Below, piece after piece: positions 22,401 to 34,586 of a DNA stretch of 64,000 nt. Every line of letters starts with the position of its first letter. Within the stretch, counting starts at the first letter, position 1. The stretch spans positions 1,984,001 through 2,048,000 of the forward strand of contig JAJFPB010000005.1 in assembly GCA_020881915.1 (NCBI GenBank), given 5' to 3'. The DNA is from Paramyrothecium sp. XJ0827 (Eukaryota > Ascomycota > Sordariomycetes > Hypocreales > Stachybotryaceae). Below the pieces are notes generated by a model. The model searched no databases. It saw nothing but the letters and a program-made list of their open reading frames with translations, and was not told the DNA's origin. The position numbers were made by a program, and so were the translations under genes.

Positions 22401-25400
22401 CTACCCGCTTTTCGAGCCACGATAAGTAATCTACCAATGGGGACCAAATGCTCGTTTCTGTGCAAGGCAAATGAGAAATTTACTGCGCATTAGACAGACT
22501 CGTGTCATTACTGTTGTATCCCGGACTGCCATGTAGCATGATGCTATCATGGGGTCTCCGCCAGGACAATCACCTTCCCATCGCCTTGTATCTTGCTATT
22601 TGCGTGGATCATGTCAAAGCTGGTGACACCGAAGTATGAAGCGTTGTTGTGCGGTGTGCCAGCCAGTCAAAGAAAGCTACAAGCTGCGTCATGATGTGTG
22701 CAACGACAGGGCGCAATGGATCCTTCGCTAAGACGCACGGAGGCTTTCAAGCGCGCTCCGTTGGCAAACAAGATGCTAACCAAACATTTGAGTTCACTGG
22801 CCATCACTCAACTGTCGAGCTTGCTAGAATCTAAGCGCGTTGCGCTAGCAACCCTTTTGTTCATCAAATGTACCGCAGTATAAATTTGATGTCCAGGGTC
22901 CCCAACATCGTTGTTTCAGGTTGATTGCTGATCGCCGAACCGCCCGGCGCCGAGATTACTTCCCCCTTGGACCAGAGATCTCGGCCGGCTTTCCGCTTAT
23001 AGAGCGCTGGGGAATCAGATTTCGACACGGGGAGAGTCGACGCAAAGACATGAGGCCTTCCCAGACATCATTTACCCAATTTACCCGTAGGGATCCATAG
23101 GAGGGAGCGAATAAGGCTAAGGATTTGAAGGAACCAGACTATAAGAAGACCCCTGAACCAAGAGGTAAGGGTTTTTGTCAATCGCCTCTCGTGTCAGCAA
23201 GATAACTTTTCGCTAGCGGCCCAGTCGTCAACGGCGCGCCAAGCCATGCAGCTGGTAGTCTATATGCGAGGGCAAGGGGAAGGATTCCCGCCATCTAATT
23301 ATCCGCATGCTCAAGGGATCCCAAAGTACGGCATTCAGACCAAGCATAGGGGTCAGCATGCAGTCGTCGCTCTGCGCCATGCCCTTTCGACACAAGGGGT
23401 TAATCATGGTGAGTAGTCAAGATGCCTTGTCCACACAAGTCAATCGTACTTTTAACCATCCGGTTATTGTCCGAATACTAGCACAGGATCAAAGATGCCA
23501 AGAAATTGCAAGCCGACGAACAGACCACCCCCATGGATGGATTGGCAATGGTCAATGCTCGTGTGAAATACCCGGGGAGCCGGTTTGTGTGACATCCATC
23601 TCCAAGCCCTGAGCGGCATTCACTGGAGGTTGCCACGGCTCGGTATGCAACATATAAGCGTCGGCGGAAGCCGACTGCAAGAACCGTCTTGGTGTAAATC
23701 TCGGGATCGGAAAATCGGAAAAATCCTCTCAAGACATTGAAAGCATCTTTGCAAACTCAAGCTGTCTACTATTCAGCATTCACATTTCAATATTGGGCTT
23801 GACTAGTTTTGTTCTTGTGGCGTCCGTAGTAAAAGTAGCACTGATGCCATTCTAGGTGTGACTCGTAATGTTGCCTTCGAGTCTGTTTGCTGGCCCTGCA
23901 TCCTGCGAGAAGCGACAGAAATTGAATGAAATAAATACAGCTCCTGTGTGGACTGTAGGATGCTGGTCACTGTAGCCTATGGCCGATTCACTGCCACCTC
24001 TCAACGCGCCGAGGAGGATCTTCCAAGTTTCTAGCAGGCCATGTGCTATTTCAGGTGAATAATAGCAATTTTCTCCAGTGCTGTATCTGCTTCAAGGTTC
24101 ATGTATGTATTGAAGCCTCCGGTTCTCCCCCAGCACTGGTTATCTCATTCCCTACCACATCCTGGGCAAGACAAGCGGCAGATGGCCTTGTACAACGAAG
24201 CCTCGCCACTTCTTTCTCACATTATCTAGTTAATACAGAATTTTCTTTTTGAAGATGTCACTTGACCTCGAGAGGAAGACATGAAGTTTTTGCTCACCTT
24301 TCTCTACAACATGTTTTATTCGCGATGCTATATCTCGAGCTACAATGCACAAACAACGTCGTCAACGTGTGTGAAAGCGTGTGAGGAGGCAAGAAATAGG
24401 CGGCGTCTTGGTGTCCGTCGTCCACGTTTCCACTCATTGTGTATAGTTGCGTGTGGTTTCTACGCCTGATCAGTCAACCCGGTATAGGCTGACATAGCAC
24501 AAGCTTCTAGGCAAAGCATCTCTGTTGTATGGCCTGTGCAGGGCTACCTATATAGCCTCCGGGGTGGTCATGCCATAGCCTTCCGATCTACAATGCAACA
24601 GAATCATGCCAAGGAGATACAATAGAAGATGGCATACGTCCATGAAATCTCCAGGGGGACCTCACAGTGTCGCATCTTTGGAACCAACGGAACCGTTTGT
24701 GAGGTGACATACATAGAAAGACATATAGGCTTGACGTTATAGGTCTTTTTCAACTACAAGCTGCCTTGCCGTTACTAACTTTGCCATCCGTTCTCCTTCG
24801 ATCATTGCCAAGGTTCGGCTCAGAAGCAGTGAGTGTACCAAGTGGTCAATAATGTGCGGGAACACATACTGTGCACGGGGTGAAGCCTTCTGGGAAGTTC
24901 AAACGGGTCTAGTCAGTTTTTGACATGATTCAAGAGACGATGCTGCAAGCCCCTCGACTTTTCCAAGCTTGAGTTAGGTCGGCGGAAGCCAATCCATCTG
25001 GAAGTGAGAGGTGATACCTTGGTGAAAGCCGTGCGAAACGTAGACCAGTGCTATTCGACGTCGTGCAACTACACTACCAAGGGGCTAGACGATGACACTC
25101 GTATAAAAGACCCCAATCCTGTCATTTGAGATGAATGAAAGTCCTGTTGGCATCACAGCGGTTGCCCTACAGATATGAGAGCACTTGTCTTTCGGTGGGC
25201 GCACTTCGAGGCAAGATATTCGATAAGAGGCACCGAGAAGGCATTGACTGTAACTATTTAGATACTTGCCGTCGCCCTTGCTGCAAGTCTACCATGGGAA
25301 ATGTCGTGTCCTGCAATCCGATGTTGGCTTGATCTTCTGCCCATCTGGTTGTCAAGGTCTGGAGTGACTTGCTCATGCTCACAGTGTACACCTCATTCTC

Positions 25401-27549
25401 GTCTCCAGCGCCCATAAACGGAGGCTCTGTACAACTCACTTTCATGCACCACTTGATTGCGATAGCCTGTTGCATCCGCCGATGGACGATGCCAAGGACT
25501 CATTGTTGGAAAGAAGAGTCGGGCTCGTCCTATCATAGATTCCGCTCAATATCCTTTAGCCATTGGTCCTGTATTCCAGGCAAACCCCCAGGGACTCCCA
25601 CAGAGGAGCAACTCTTTATCACCAGGAGTCACTAATAGAGAAACCACTCGAACGATTTCAGGGGCACGTAAAGCTTAGGGTCCTCTATGGCTTTTATCCA
25701 TTGGCAACCACACATGCTCAGGTTTGCGACAAAGTAAGCTCCGATGCTGGTTTTTGTTGATTCCGCATTTCTGGACCTTGAGTCTTGTAGATAAATCCAC
25801 CGTTGGTGCTGAATGGGGTAAACCTTTAAAGTACCTGGCCAGCTGTAACTATGTTTAACAGATACTAGCACACATTAGGACCGCATGTGCTCTATAACAG
25901 TCGAGAGACTTGTGAAACATACGCGGAGAAATTCTGTTGATCTCCGCCTCCGTTGGGAATTGTGCCTGTTGACCCTCCCAATTGGGTTTATCCATTGCTA
26001 CAGTATAACTTTATTCGCATATCTTGTGGTCAAGGTTGCCAATCTACCAACGTCTGTAGGGTAGGTATTTGCCTGCGAGGCATATGGTGCTGGAGCCAAA
26101 GATTGTTTGAGCAGGCCTAACTCCATTTACGCATAGGAAATCAGCTTGATCCCCGATTACGTAGCGCGTGTGAAATGCTGTACAGAGAACAAGTCCAACA
26201 TTGCCCGTATTGTGCAGTTGTGTATGCTGTCAAGCCACTCAACTCAGGGACGTTTCATGTAGAGCTGGACTAGCCGGGGGATGTCGTCTATTCAGACGAT
26301 AGCTCCATTGAGGTACCGAGTACTTGTAGGCATGGGGTAAAATGACCCAAGTATCCTAGCGAGGATTGTGTGCATGCACCACCCGAGTTTGTACAAGCCT
26401 GGCTGTTGACGTGCTGTAGCGAGCGTCCAAGCCTGGAAATACCTGGACGATCAGCAGCCATAGTGGAGCTGACAAGCAGCTGTTACCGCAGAAAGCGGCC
26501 AGTGAAAGGGAAATAAAGAGCATGAAAAGCAAGGATGGGGTGACCGGAATATTAAGACGGGAAGCCAGAAAAGGGATATGTATGATAGCAGCCGGGGAAT
26601 CAGCCGTCTTCTGCCGCATCGTTTACTGCACACATGCTCCGTATGCACAACCGTTTTGATAACCCGAAACGTTCCCTTCACTGCAGACTAGGGTTCTTTA
26701 TCACCAACGCCATTCACGAGCAGGGATTGAAGGGGAAGCGCTTTGACCTCCAACGACAGGAAGCCGGGATGCAAAGGAACGCTAAGCTCATCCCGGTTCA
26801 ACGTGTGGACACGCTAGGCCGTGTGCTTCTTGGGTAGACCTGCAGATGGGTGCTCTTGTCCACGGTAATTGTTGGACACACGTTAGGTTATGGAATGGGA
26901 CGGGACAGGCCCAAGAGCGGGCGGGAAGAATTGAAGCCGTCGAGTCCGTTAAAGCCCATGTCCGGTGCCGAACCCCATCGACGAAGGGGGTTGGAGCTGC
27001 AGCACCACGTTGGGCATTTGATCAGCCAACCGGCGCGGCCCTACTACCTTGGCCCTCTCTGTTAGCTCGCGGCCTTGAATGGGAGGAGGATTCCCCTTCC
27101 AAGATGTGCGTCGTTCGACATTGACCTCCTTTTTCCCCCTTGCCTAGGAAAGCGGTTGCTTTCGTTCCCGTCACTTCGTTATCATTGTAGACGCGCTTGT
27201 TCGTTGCACCTTCGGGAAGGACAAAGGACAGAGTCGCAATTGCTGCTCCCACATCCGGAGGGTCGTTGGATTGCGAAGGACTTCTTTCCCGCGTACGGAC
27301 CGCGCATGCAGCACAGCACAGAGCACCGATCAATTTCCTGCAAAGGCACCGTGGTCAGGCCAGGCCATCCAACAAGCAGCAACAAGGACCGTGACACGGC
27401 GCGCATGACAAGAAAACTCTGCCGACACTAAAAAGCAAAAGCAAAATCTGACCGCAGTCGTTCATTCGCTTCCTTTCTAATTTGTTTATGCTGATTTATG
27501 GTTCGGACTGACTAGCGGTGCTGGGACATGGTGGGTTGGGATTGTCAAC
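19441..27549. other. Gene-poor stretch of about 8 kb with no supported gene
   Basis: I found no reading frame with a recognisable domain or consistent splicing on either strand. The longest frame (222 codons, 21797-22465, minus) has no recognisable motif. Base composition is near balanced, without the extreme AT richness expected of heavily RIP-mutated repeats. The stretch contains an inverted CCTTACC/GGTAAGG cluster at 20518-20640. It may hold non-coding transcripts, lineage-specific genes too diverged to recognise, or eroded elements; nothing in the sequence decides. Confidence 0.4.
20518..20640. repeat. Inverted cluster of CCTTACC / GGTAAGG words
   Basis: CCTGCCTTCCTTACCTTACC on the left is mirrored by GTAGGTAAGGTAGGTAAGGC and GGGAAGGCAGG on the right, about 25-70 nt apart. 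The arms are imperfect but could form a nested hairpin. Confidence 0.65.
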
Positions 27550-30500
27550 ATGACTGAGCAGACGAGCCCGGGTTTCACGACGGCGGGCCATTCTGGTCAC
27601 GGTCATTATGGTCCAAGCACGTCCACCACCACCACCACCACCACCACATCCACAACCACCGCCGCCGCCGCTGCTCCCTCCACTGTCAACGATCCAACGG
27701 CCACCACCACAGTCTCCGCCGGCAACGACGCTCGCAACGGCACGGGCGCCCCTTCGCTCAGTCTGCATTCGCACCGCCAGAGCCACTCGTCCTCCAAACT
27801 GCCCGCTTTTCGCTTCGCCGACCTAAAGCCTGGGGTGACAACGTCGCTGGCGCATCCGTCCTTCGCCAACTTGGGGCCCCCGACGCCTGTCTCACCAGCC
27901 TCGGCACCTGACGCACCTCCACAGCCCTGCGAGCCATCCGCCGCGCAAGAGTCTCAGACGACGACAACGCATAGCGCCCGGGAACCAGACGACTCACCGC
28001 CGTCGCAATACTCCCGCACGAAAGCAGCGCCACATCAATCTTCGCCGCCGACCACAGCGCCGGCCAGCACCACGACGGCCTCTCCAGAAATCGCGGATTT
28101 CCTTGCCAAAACACGCGATACCACCTCAGCACCGGAAACACCGTCAGAATCAATCACGCAGGTTTTGTCACCTACGGATGTTGCTGCAACACATCATCCT
28201 CGCCGAGCACCCGCATCACGTAGTCTCAGCGGCTCGTCGGCTACCGCAGGCCCGGCAGCTTCTGTAAATACGCACCGGTACTCAAGCTTCGACCTCGCGT
28301 CCGGTATCCTGTCCCCGCTCAACAAAGCCTCGCTGGACTCGCCTACGGGCCAGCGAGAATTAATTCTGCCCAAGACGCTTTCCCAACCAGATTCTCCGGA
28401 CGAGAGGCGGGCCTCTCAGCATCGTTCTCCGCCAGTTTCATACAAACATCCCATCAACGCTACCACAAACCAATCGAGCAGCGCGAATCCTGTTCGTGTC
28501 CCGCCTATTCGGGCGTTTCGCTCCTCTGGTTCCCGTCGGAGCCTTGTCCTCGACATGAATTTGAATTTCAACAACCGCCCTTACGACTCCGCCGATGATA
28601 CCTCTGACTTGAATCATGACCACACACTGCGCGCCCTTGAAGGGCGCCCTGAGCCTGACTCGACGCAATCAAGCCCTCCGCCCTCAACCAGGCCGACGCA
28701 AGCCAGGCGTGACACCCTCAACGATGACGATACCGGTGATGTTTTCCTCAAGATAGCTCGTGAAGAAAATCCAACTCGTCAAGTTGCAGATGTGAACGCG
28801 CCCGCGGAAACCACAAATGCTGCTGTAAGTGCATTTCTACCACTTTTGATTACTTTGACCCATGGTTGTTTGTCTTTCGTGCCACGTGCTTTCTGAGTCG
28901 CTTTCCTCTCCTCCTGGATAACTGAGTCAAAACCAACCCCGAGTTTTTGACGCGTTCGTTACTCCCTTGTCCTTGTAATTTATTTTTTTGGTTCCTTTGA
29001 ACTGACGGTCCAAGTCTCGGTTCCGCGCTTCGCACCGGCGTCCCTTATCAACCACTGTCGCGGCATACCATCCCACATCACCACCTCAACTCAGTCGTCG
29101 ACTGTCGGATCAGCAAGAAACTTCCCGGCCACGAAGGCAAGACGATGACCGAGCGAGCGATGTGTCCAGGATCACCACTTACCGTTCCATTGCACGTGAA
29201 AAGGTGGCATCGATTTTCCCAGGAGAGGATTTGATCCGCGCCAGACCTGTAGGCTCCGCTTTGCGGCCATCTCCTGTGACGCCGCGAGCCAGCACTTCGC
29301 AAGATACGAGCTTCGACCAACAGACACAGCACAGACGACGGCCCTCGATGACGGACGCCAACTCCACCATAACGCCACGCAATTCATCGTACAGACCGAT
29401 GGGAGCAGGTCACGCTCACGCTAGATCTCACGGATCATCTCCATTAGTCAAGTCTGTTGACTTTCAAGGCTCGTCCGTCTTAGATACCCAACATGGGGTG
29501 GAAGGAACCGAATCCTCAACCTCCACTGCGGCGCCTTCCACTGTTTGGGACGAACTCGACGATCTCAAATCTCGCATTCATCGACTGGAGCTGACAGGCA
29601 AGTTACCTGCCACATCCGGCGCCGCCATGTCCCGACTGTCCGACGAAAGACCACCTACGGCAACGACAACTGTTACCACAGTATCTTCATCACCCAAGCG
29701 CTCTGGAGGCAGGGCGGCCGCCCCATCAGTCGAGGCTGCAAGCACAACATCGTCCCATCGCGAGATCCACCACCCTGTTTTACAGTCGGCCCTTGCGAAG
29801 TCGAAATCCTTCCTGAACGCCGAAGTCTTCCGAGCCCTAGAATCTGCAGCCAATGATGCCATGGCGTTGTCTTCGATGATGGGTTCTCCTGGCCAACCAG
29901 GGCCTATTTCAAGCGGCGCAAGCACCATTGGCACAGGAGCCCCGGGAGCCCCGGTCACTGACCGACAGCTTCGTCGCAAAGCGGACAGTGTCTGTCGAAG
30001 CCTCACGGAGCTTTGCGTAGCATTGGGCGAGGACGTTGCGCGTGCGAAGCCTGCGCCTACAGCTTCCACAAATCAGGCCACGCAGCCTGAGGGTCCTAGC
30101 ACCCCCGTGGCTCCCAAGTCGCTCACCATTACCACATCACAGCGCCGAAAAAGTATTGTCGCAGAGCCAGATGTGATGAAATCCATCGTTAGTCCCAGGG
30201 CAATGTCAAAGTTTGAGGAGCGACGGAACTCGATCCTCAGTGGCAATTCATTGCCTAGCCCGCGTGTGATTAACGCGATGCCTTCCACTCCCAACGATAC
30301 CACCCCTAACCGGCGCTCATCTCTACTTGTGGCGCGGTCTCGGCGTGCAGGCACCGAGGAGCCCGACGATGGGAGAAAATCGTCGATTCTCAGGACTCGA
30401 CGTGCCGGAACCGAGGAGCCTGAGGAAGGACGGAAGACTTCTTTACTTGTCCGTGGCCGTCGGGGCACTATGGGCGAGGAAGACGACCCCCGAGCCGCTT

Positions 30501-30907
30501 CTCGCGCCACCGACCTTTATGGAATACGACATGTGACACGAGAATACCAGCCTCAAACCCATACACAAGATACGTCGCAGCAAGGTGGGACAGAAGCCCT
30601 AACACAGGTATCTACAACTGTCCCGCGCAGGCGTTTTGTCTCGTCGAATTTACATTCGTCGCGGCTTGTGACACCATCCACTCCGACGTTGGCGCATCCG
30701 AAAAGATATTTAGAACGACCGAGTCACGTAGATCGCGATGCGGGCGCAACAAATGATCACACACCCGAGGAGCGCCCTGCACGACATACTTCTCTCGGGC
30801 AGAGCATGATGCTCAATAGAACTGGCAGCCTGAGCACTAGACGACAAAATCGAGATAGCGCATATACGTCCACCTCGACCACAGCAACCACAGGAGCTTA
30901 TCGTTGA
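27550..30907 (+). CDS. Large Ser/Thr/Pro-rich protein with an array of basic-x-Ser motifs; function unknown
   Basis: Two exons, 27550-28824 and 29015-30907, joined by a 190-nt intron (donor GTAAGT, CTGAC branch site, AAG acceptor), encode 1055 aa. It is predicted to be disordered throughout, with homopolymer-like Thr and Ala runs near the N-terminus (from ACC/ACA/GCC repeats at 27625-27680). One short segment, VWDELDDLKSRIHRLELTG, has heptad character and may be a coiled coil. Between 30143 and 30448 five RRKSI, RRNSI, RRSSL, RKSSI and RKTSL motifs occur, the last two inside an imperfect tandem repeat of RRAGTEEP...GRK. I recall fungal relatives being labelled LPXTG cell-wall anchor proteins; the sequence has only LPATSG, no sorting signal and no signal peptide, so that name is misleading. 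Probably intracellular and phosphorylated; role unknown. Confidence 0.72.
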
Positions 30908-31800
30908 CATTAGTCTTACACGAAACAACAAGATGGTTGAATTCATTTGCGTGGCTCATGGCTTTCAGCTTTGTTGGATTTATGTTGCATTCACAAGCTG
31001 ACTATGGTCTCACTGCCTTGACAAACCTTTTTGCTGTGTGGATTTGCTCAACAAAGCTTCACCTACACTCAGAACTGTGTACATCAACAATCATGAGGAT
31101 TCTAGAACGAAAAAGGGCACCTGGCCGGGATGGTGGAAACAGCATAAGCGTGCATTGACTGGCTGGCCTCGCTTATTCTATAGATAGTGTTTTATTGCCA
31201 CAAAGCGTCGGGAGGGGGATGGGACGGAGGAAGAGCCGCAACGTCGAGACGTAAGGCTGCATCGAGACGAACTAGACATGCGTGTCATTGTATGTGTACA
31301 GGTATCTTGGCTGCACGGTGTTGGGGGTTTCATAATGCTTTTGGGAGGGAAATGAAAAGGGCGCTCGCCGGGTCGAAGAAGCCCGGCAATTCACCTGCAT
31401 ATTTAATTGTATTGATGACTCCATGCGATTTGGTATCTCGGGCAGTGAAGGCTTGTGTAGGCTGAAGAGTGCGATCTGGATTTGTGGTAGCCTTAGCTGA
31501 GTCACACCGGGCCTATGGACGGGTCCAGGAACTAAAATGCACCTACCAGTATTCTGCCCTATCAGAAGGACGCAAAACAATTGCCAGGCGGCCATGATTT
31601 AGGTATGTATTGTCGACTTACACACATTTCACAGACAATTACATATCGACACCTGTTTTGACTCCGCGATACACCTACGGGGCTGAGAGTTCCTCCAGAC
31701 ACTGGCTGGACCGTCATTCTTCTGTAGATACCGTTGTTTGCCCTACCATCATCACCACTCATTCACGGCCAACCAGGCATTCTCTGCTCTTCCACCCAGA
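30908..31800. other. Intergenic region upstream of TPT1
   Basis: 3' flank of the Ser/Thr-rich gene followed by the TPT1 promoter. No supported gene or RNA. Confidence 0.45.
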
Positions 31801-32791
31801 ATGGAGGGGAGTCTTGACAATGAGAATACGACAGACTCAAGGCTAGCAAGCCAAGAAGATAGGGCCTACGACAAGGCTAGCAGAGGCTCCGGCAGACGTG
31901 GCGGCAGGGGCGGAGGGCGCGGCGGGAAAGGCGGTGGTGCCCAGGGAAGGGAAGTTCAGATATCCCGTACTCTGTCCAAGCTGCTGCGGCATCAGGCAGA
32001 GAGTGCCGGCATCAAGTTGGACAATGAGGGCTTCGCGCCTCTTGATCGAGTGGTGAGTGCCGAATACCCTCTGGCGTTACCTATGCTTTCAAGCCAGCCG
32101 CTCCTTTCTCTCTGACATTTCATCTTGCAAGCTCGCCTGGGGACCACTGCGCTCGTTAGGCGTCACCTTTGCCGAGGTGCAGTCTGTCGTCGTCAACAAT
32201 GACAAGCAGCGTTACACGCTCAAACCCAACCCGGATACAAACCAGGATCCGTCCACGGACAGCGCCGACCCGGCGCACTGGCTCATCCGCGCAAACCAGG
32301 GCCACTCCATCAAGCTCGAGTCCGAGGGCCTGCTGGCGCCCGTCACCCTCGAAGCCGGCAACCTCCCCCCGCGCGTCGTCCACGGCACGTACTTGGGCAC
32401 CTGGCCGGCCATCGTGCAGTCGGGCGGGCTGCGGCCCATGGGGCGGAACCACGTGCACTGCTCCACCGGCACGCCCGAGGAGGGCGTCGTGTCGGGCATG
32501 CGGCGCGACGCGGAGCTCGTGCTGGACATCGACCTGGAGCGCAGCCTGCGGGACGGGCTGAGGTGGTGGCAGAGCGACAACGGCGTGCTGCTGACCGAGG
32601 GCGACGAGACCGGCCTCCTGAGCGCCAAGTACTTCAGGCTCGTCACGGGCCGCGGGGTCGACGTCGGCGTCCTCTGGAAGGACGGCGAGAAGGTCGCGGA
32701 TCTGCCCGAGGGCCTGAAGGGGAGGGTGCCGCCGGGGAAGGGCCCCCGGGGCGGTGGCCGGGGCGGGAGAGGGCGACACCGTGGTTCGTAA
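31801..32791 (+). CDS. TPT1: tRNA 2'-phosphotransferase Tpt1
   Basis: Transfers the splice-junction 2'-phosphate of ligated tRNA to NAD+, the last step of fungal tRNA splicing, releasing ADP-ribose 1'',2''-cyclic phosphate. Exons 31801-32052 and 32132-32791 encode 303 aa. Domain order: an RGG/Gly-rich N-terminal tail (~25-50), the KptA/Tpt1 N-lobe with SKLLRHQAESAGI (R63, H64), DNEGFAPLDRV, then after the intron FAEVQSVVVNNDKQRYTL, RANQGHSI, VVHGTYLGTWPAIVQSGGL and RNHVHCS. The Arg-His-Arg-Arg catalytic set of the family appears present. A second Arg/Gly-rich tail (GPRGGGRGGRGRHRG) ends the protein. The frame's ATG at 31801 is preferred over 31738, which would add a His-rich extension. Convergent with EFG1. 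Exon 2 is very GC-rich at third positions. Confidence 0.93.
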
Positions 32792-33097
32792 GAGCAGAGC
32801 GGCGCCCATACACCACGTCAATGAACGATTTTATGGTATCGGAACATGATTGAGTGCCTGTCCGTGTCGAAGATTTGTCGAAATTTGCATTCAAAAGCCG
32901 CCAAGGTGTCTGTCATATCTGCCTCGCCTCTGAACATTGTGAATTGGATTTTTGTGAGATGAAGAAGAAAAATATTGTCCGCGGATGCATAACCGGCCTT
33001 TGCATTAAGAAAACGGGTATCTAACATAGCTCTAACGCAGTTGCTTTCTCTCTCCGGGCACCCCAAGCCCAGCCCAGCCTTCTCCGTGACCACCCTT

Positions 33098-34078
33098 TCA
33101 GCCTTCCTCGAAGAAACCACCCTCCTCGTCGCTGTCGTCCTTCGTTGCCATCGTGTCGCGCATGAGACGTCGCCTCTCCCTGCGGTTGAGCTGCGGCTTC
33201 TGCTTCGCGCCGTTCTGCTGCCGCCCGCCCGCGGAGTGCTGGGAGGCCTGCTGGGGCGCGGCGGCCGGCTTCGGTTGCGGCTGCGTGCCCGGCGTGTTTC
33301 GTTTTGCGGTCGTGGCCTTCGGGCCACGGCGGCCGGGGCCAGGCGCAGCCTGTGCGTCTTCGGGGGCCCGCCTCTCGCGAAGCCTGGTCAAGGCTTCCGT
33401 GCCCGCCGCCATAGTCTTCTCAACGACGGACCACATGGGCGGCCTCTCCGCCTTCAAGGCCGCTTGGGCGGCCGACGTCTTCTGGGCTTCCTCGGTGTCG
33501 TCGTCTGCCTCTTCCGTTTTGGAACCGCCGTACAGGCTAATGTATGGCTCCGCGTGGGGGTGGTAGAGGGTGTACGCCTCGTCAACTTCGGCGACGTGGA
33601 GTTCTTGTTTCAAGCCCTCGCTCTCCGCATCGTCGTTGGTCTGTTCGAGTTTGCGCCGAAGCTGTTTGACAAGTCGCGATGCCTTTTTTCGTTCTGCAAA
33701 GAGGGGGTAGAGAGGTGAGTCAAGTGTTCGTGCGGTGTCCAGCGGGAGATGGGGTTACCAACCAAAGAATCGCACCATGTGATACTTGGAGATCATGGCA
33801 CTCCGTCTCTTCTGGAATGCCTTGTCGGTGATGGTGGCTTTGTGAGCAGCCAGCTCTCGTTCCAAGTCGTTGCGGACATTGGCCGGGAGATCTTGATTTC
33901 GGCTGAACAAGCGCTCGATGTTTCGTGCACGTTTCTTGGCCCATTCAATGCTGCCTTCTTTGGACTTGTGCTTTCCTCTACCATCGTCCCTCCGCTTCCT
34001 TGCCGTGAAAGAGCCGCCTCGTTCGGGACCCGGAGAGCCCTCCGCGTCCACCTCGTTGTAAGACCGTTTCGTGCCCAT
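33098..34078 (-). CDS. EFG1: rRNA-processing protein Efg1
   Basis: Nucleolar factor for early pre-rRNA cleavage and 18S rRNA maturation. Exons 34078-33763 and 33693-33098 give 303 aa. The family core is clear: WAKKRARNIERLF, DLPANVRNDLERELAAHK, KAFQKRRSAMISKYHMVRFF, then across the intron ERKKASRLVKQLRRKL, a basic coiled-coil region. The C-terminal half is Ala/Pro/Gln-rich and ends in RRERRRLMRDTMATKDDSDEE, a basic then acidic tail typical of nucleolar proteins. The intron donor is an unusual GTTGGT, but only this junction joins the two conserved halves in frame. The ATG at 34078 (MGTKRSYNEV) is chosen. Divergent from the SEA4 gene, 508 bp between starts. Confidence 0.9.
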
Positions 34079-34586
34079 ACTGTTCGTCGTTTTAACTCCT
34101 AAAGGACACCAACTTTGCGACGGGGTTTGGTCAGAATTGTGGTGCTGATTGTACTGAATGGTCCCGACCGAATCCAACTTTTTTTTTGGGAGGGGACTTT
34201 GGCGGCCAATTAATCCTCCGCTTTCCTGCGGTTATCTTATCGCCTGCTACGAGCCGGGCCCACCACCCTCATCGGTCCCTTGCGCTCCATCGGGAGGTAC
34301 CCACGCATTGATGCATGCGCAAGCAGGTACTCTGTACTTGGCTCCAACCTCCCACAGCTTGAGCTTCTACTCCACCATCTATCCGACCCTCGCGATGTCA
34401 TACTATTGCATCAAGCTCACCGCACCGACGCCATGAATTGAGAAGCCGTGCCCGTTTCACGAGGACCTCAATGGCATTGAAACGTGTGCGAGTTTGTAAC
34501 TCCCTCGCTGACTCGCCCCACACGGTACACCCGGTATAACTTAACTTACCTTACTCTTGGTTGTGTGGACGTAAGAGCTTCTCAAA
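34079..34586. promoter_or_regulatory. Divergent promoter region of EFG1 and SEA4
   Basis: Shared upstream region of two divergent genes. A CCAAT pentamer stands at 34206-34210 and short CTTACC words occur at 34545-34560. I see no other element. Function of the CCAAT box (Hap complex site) is inference. Confidence 0.45.

Noticed and set aside
21797..22465. 222-codon minus-strand frame in the gene-poor stretch
   Set aside because: No domain, no intron signals, composition like random sequence. Kept open as an orphan only if RNA-seq supports it.
27550..30907. LPXTG cell-wall anchor label for the Ser/Thr-rich protein
   Set aside because: Only LPATSG is present, in the middle of the chain, with no signal peptide, hydrophobic stretch or basic tail; sortase anchoring is bacterial.
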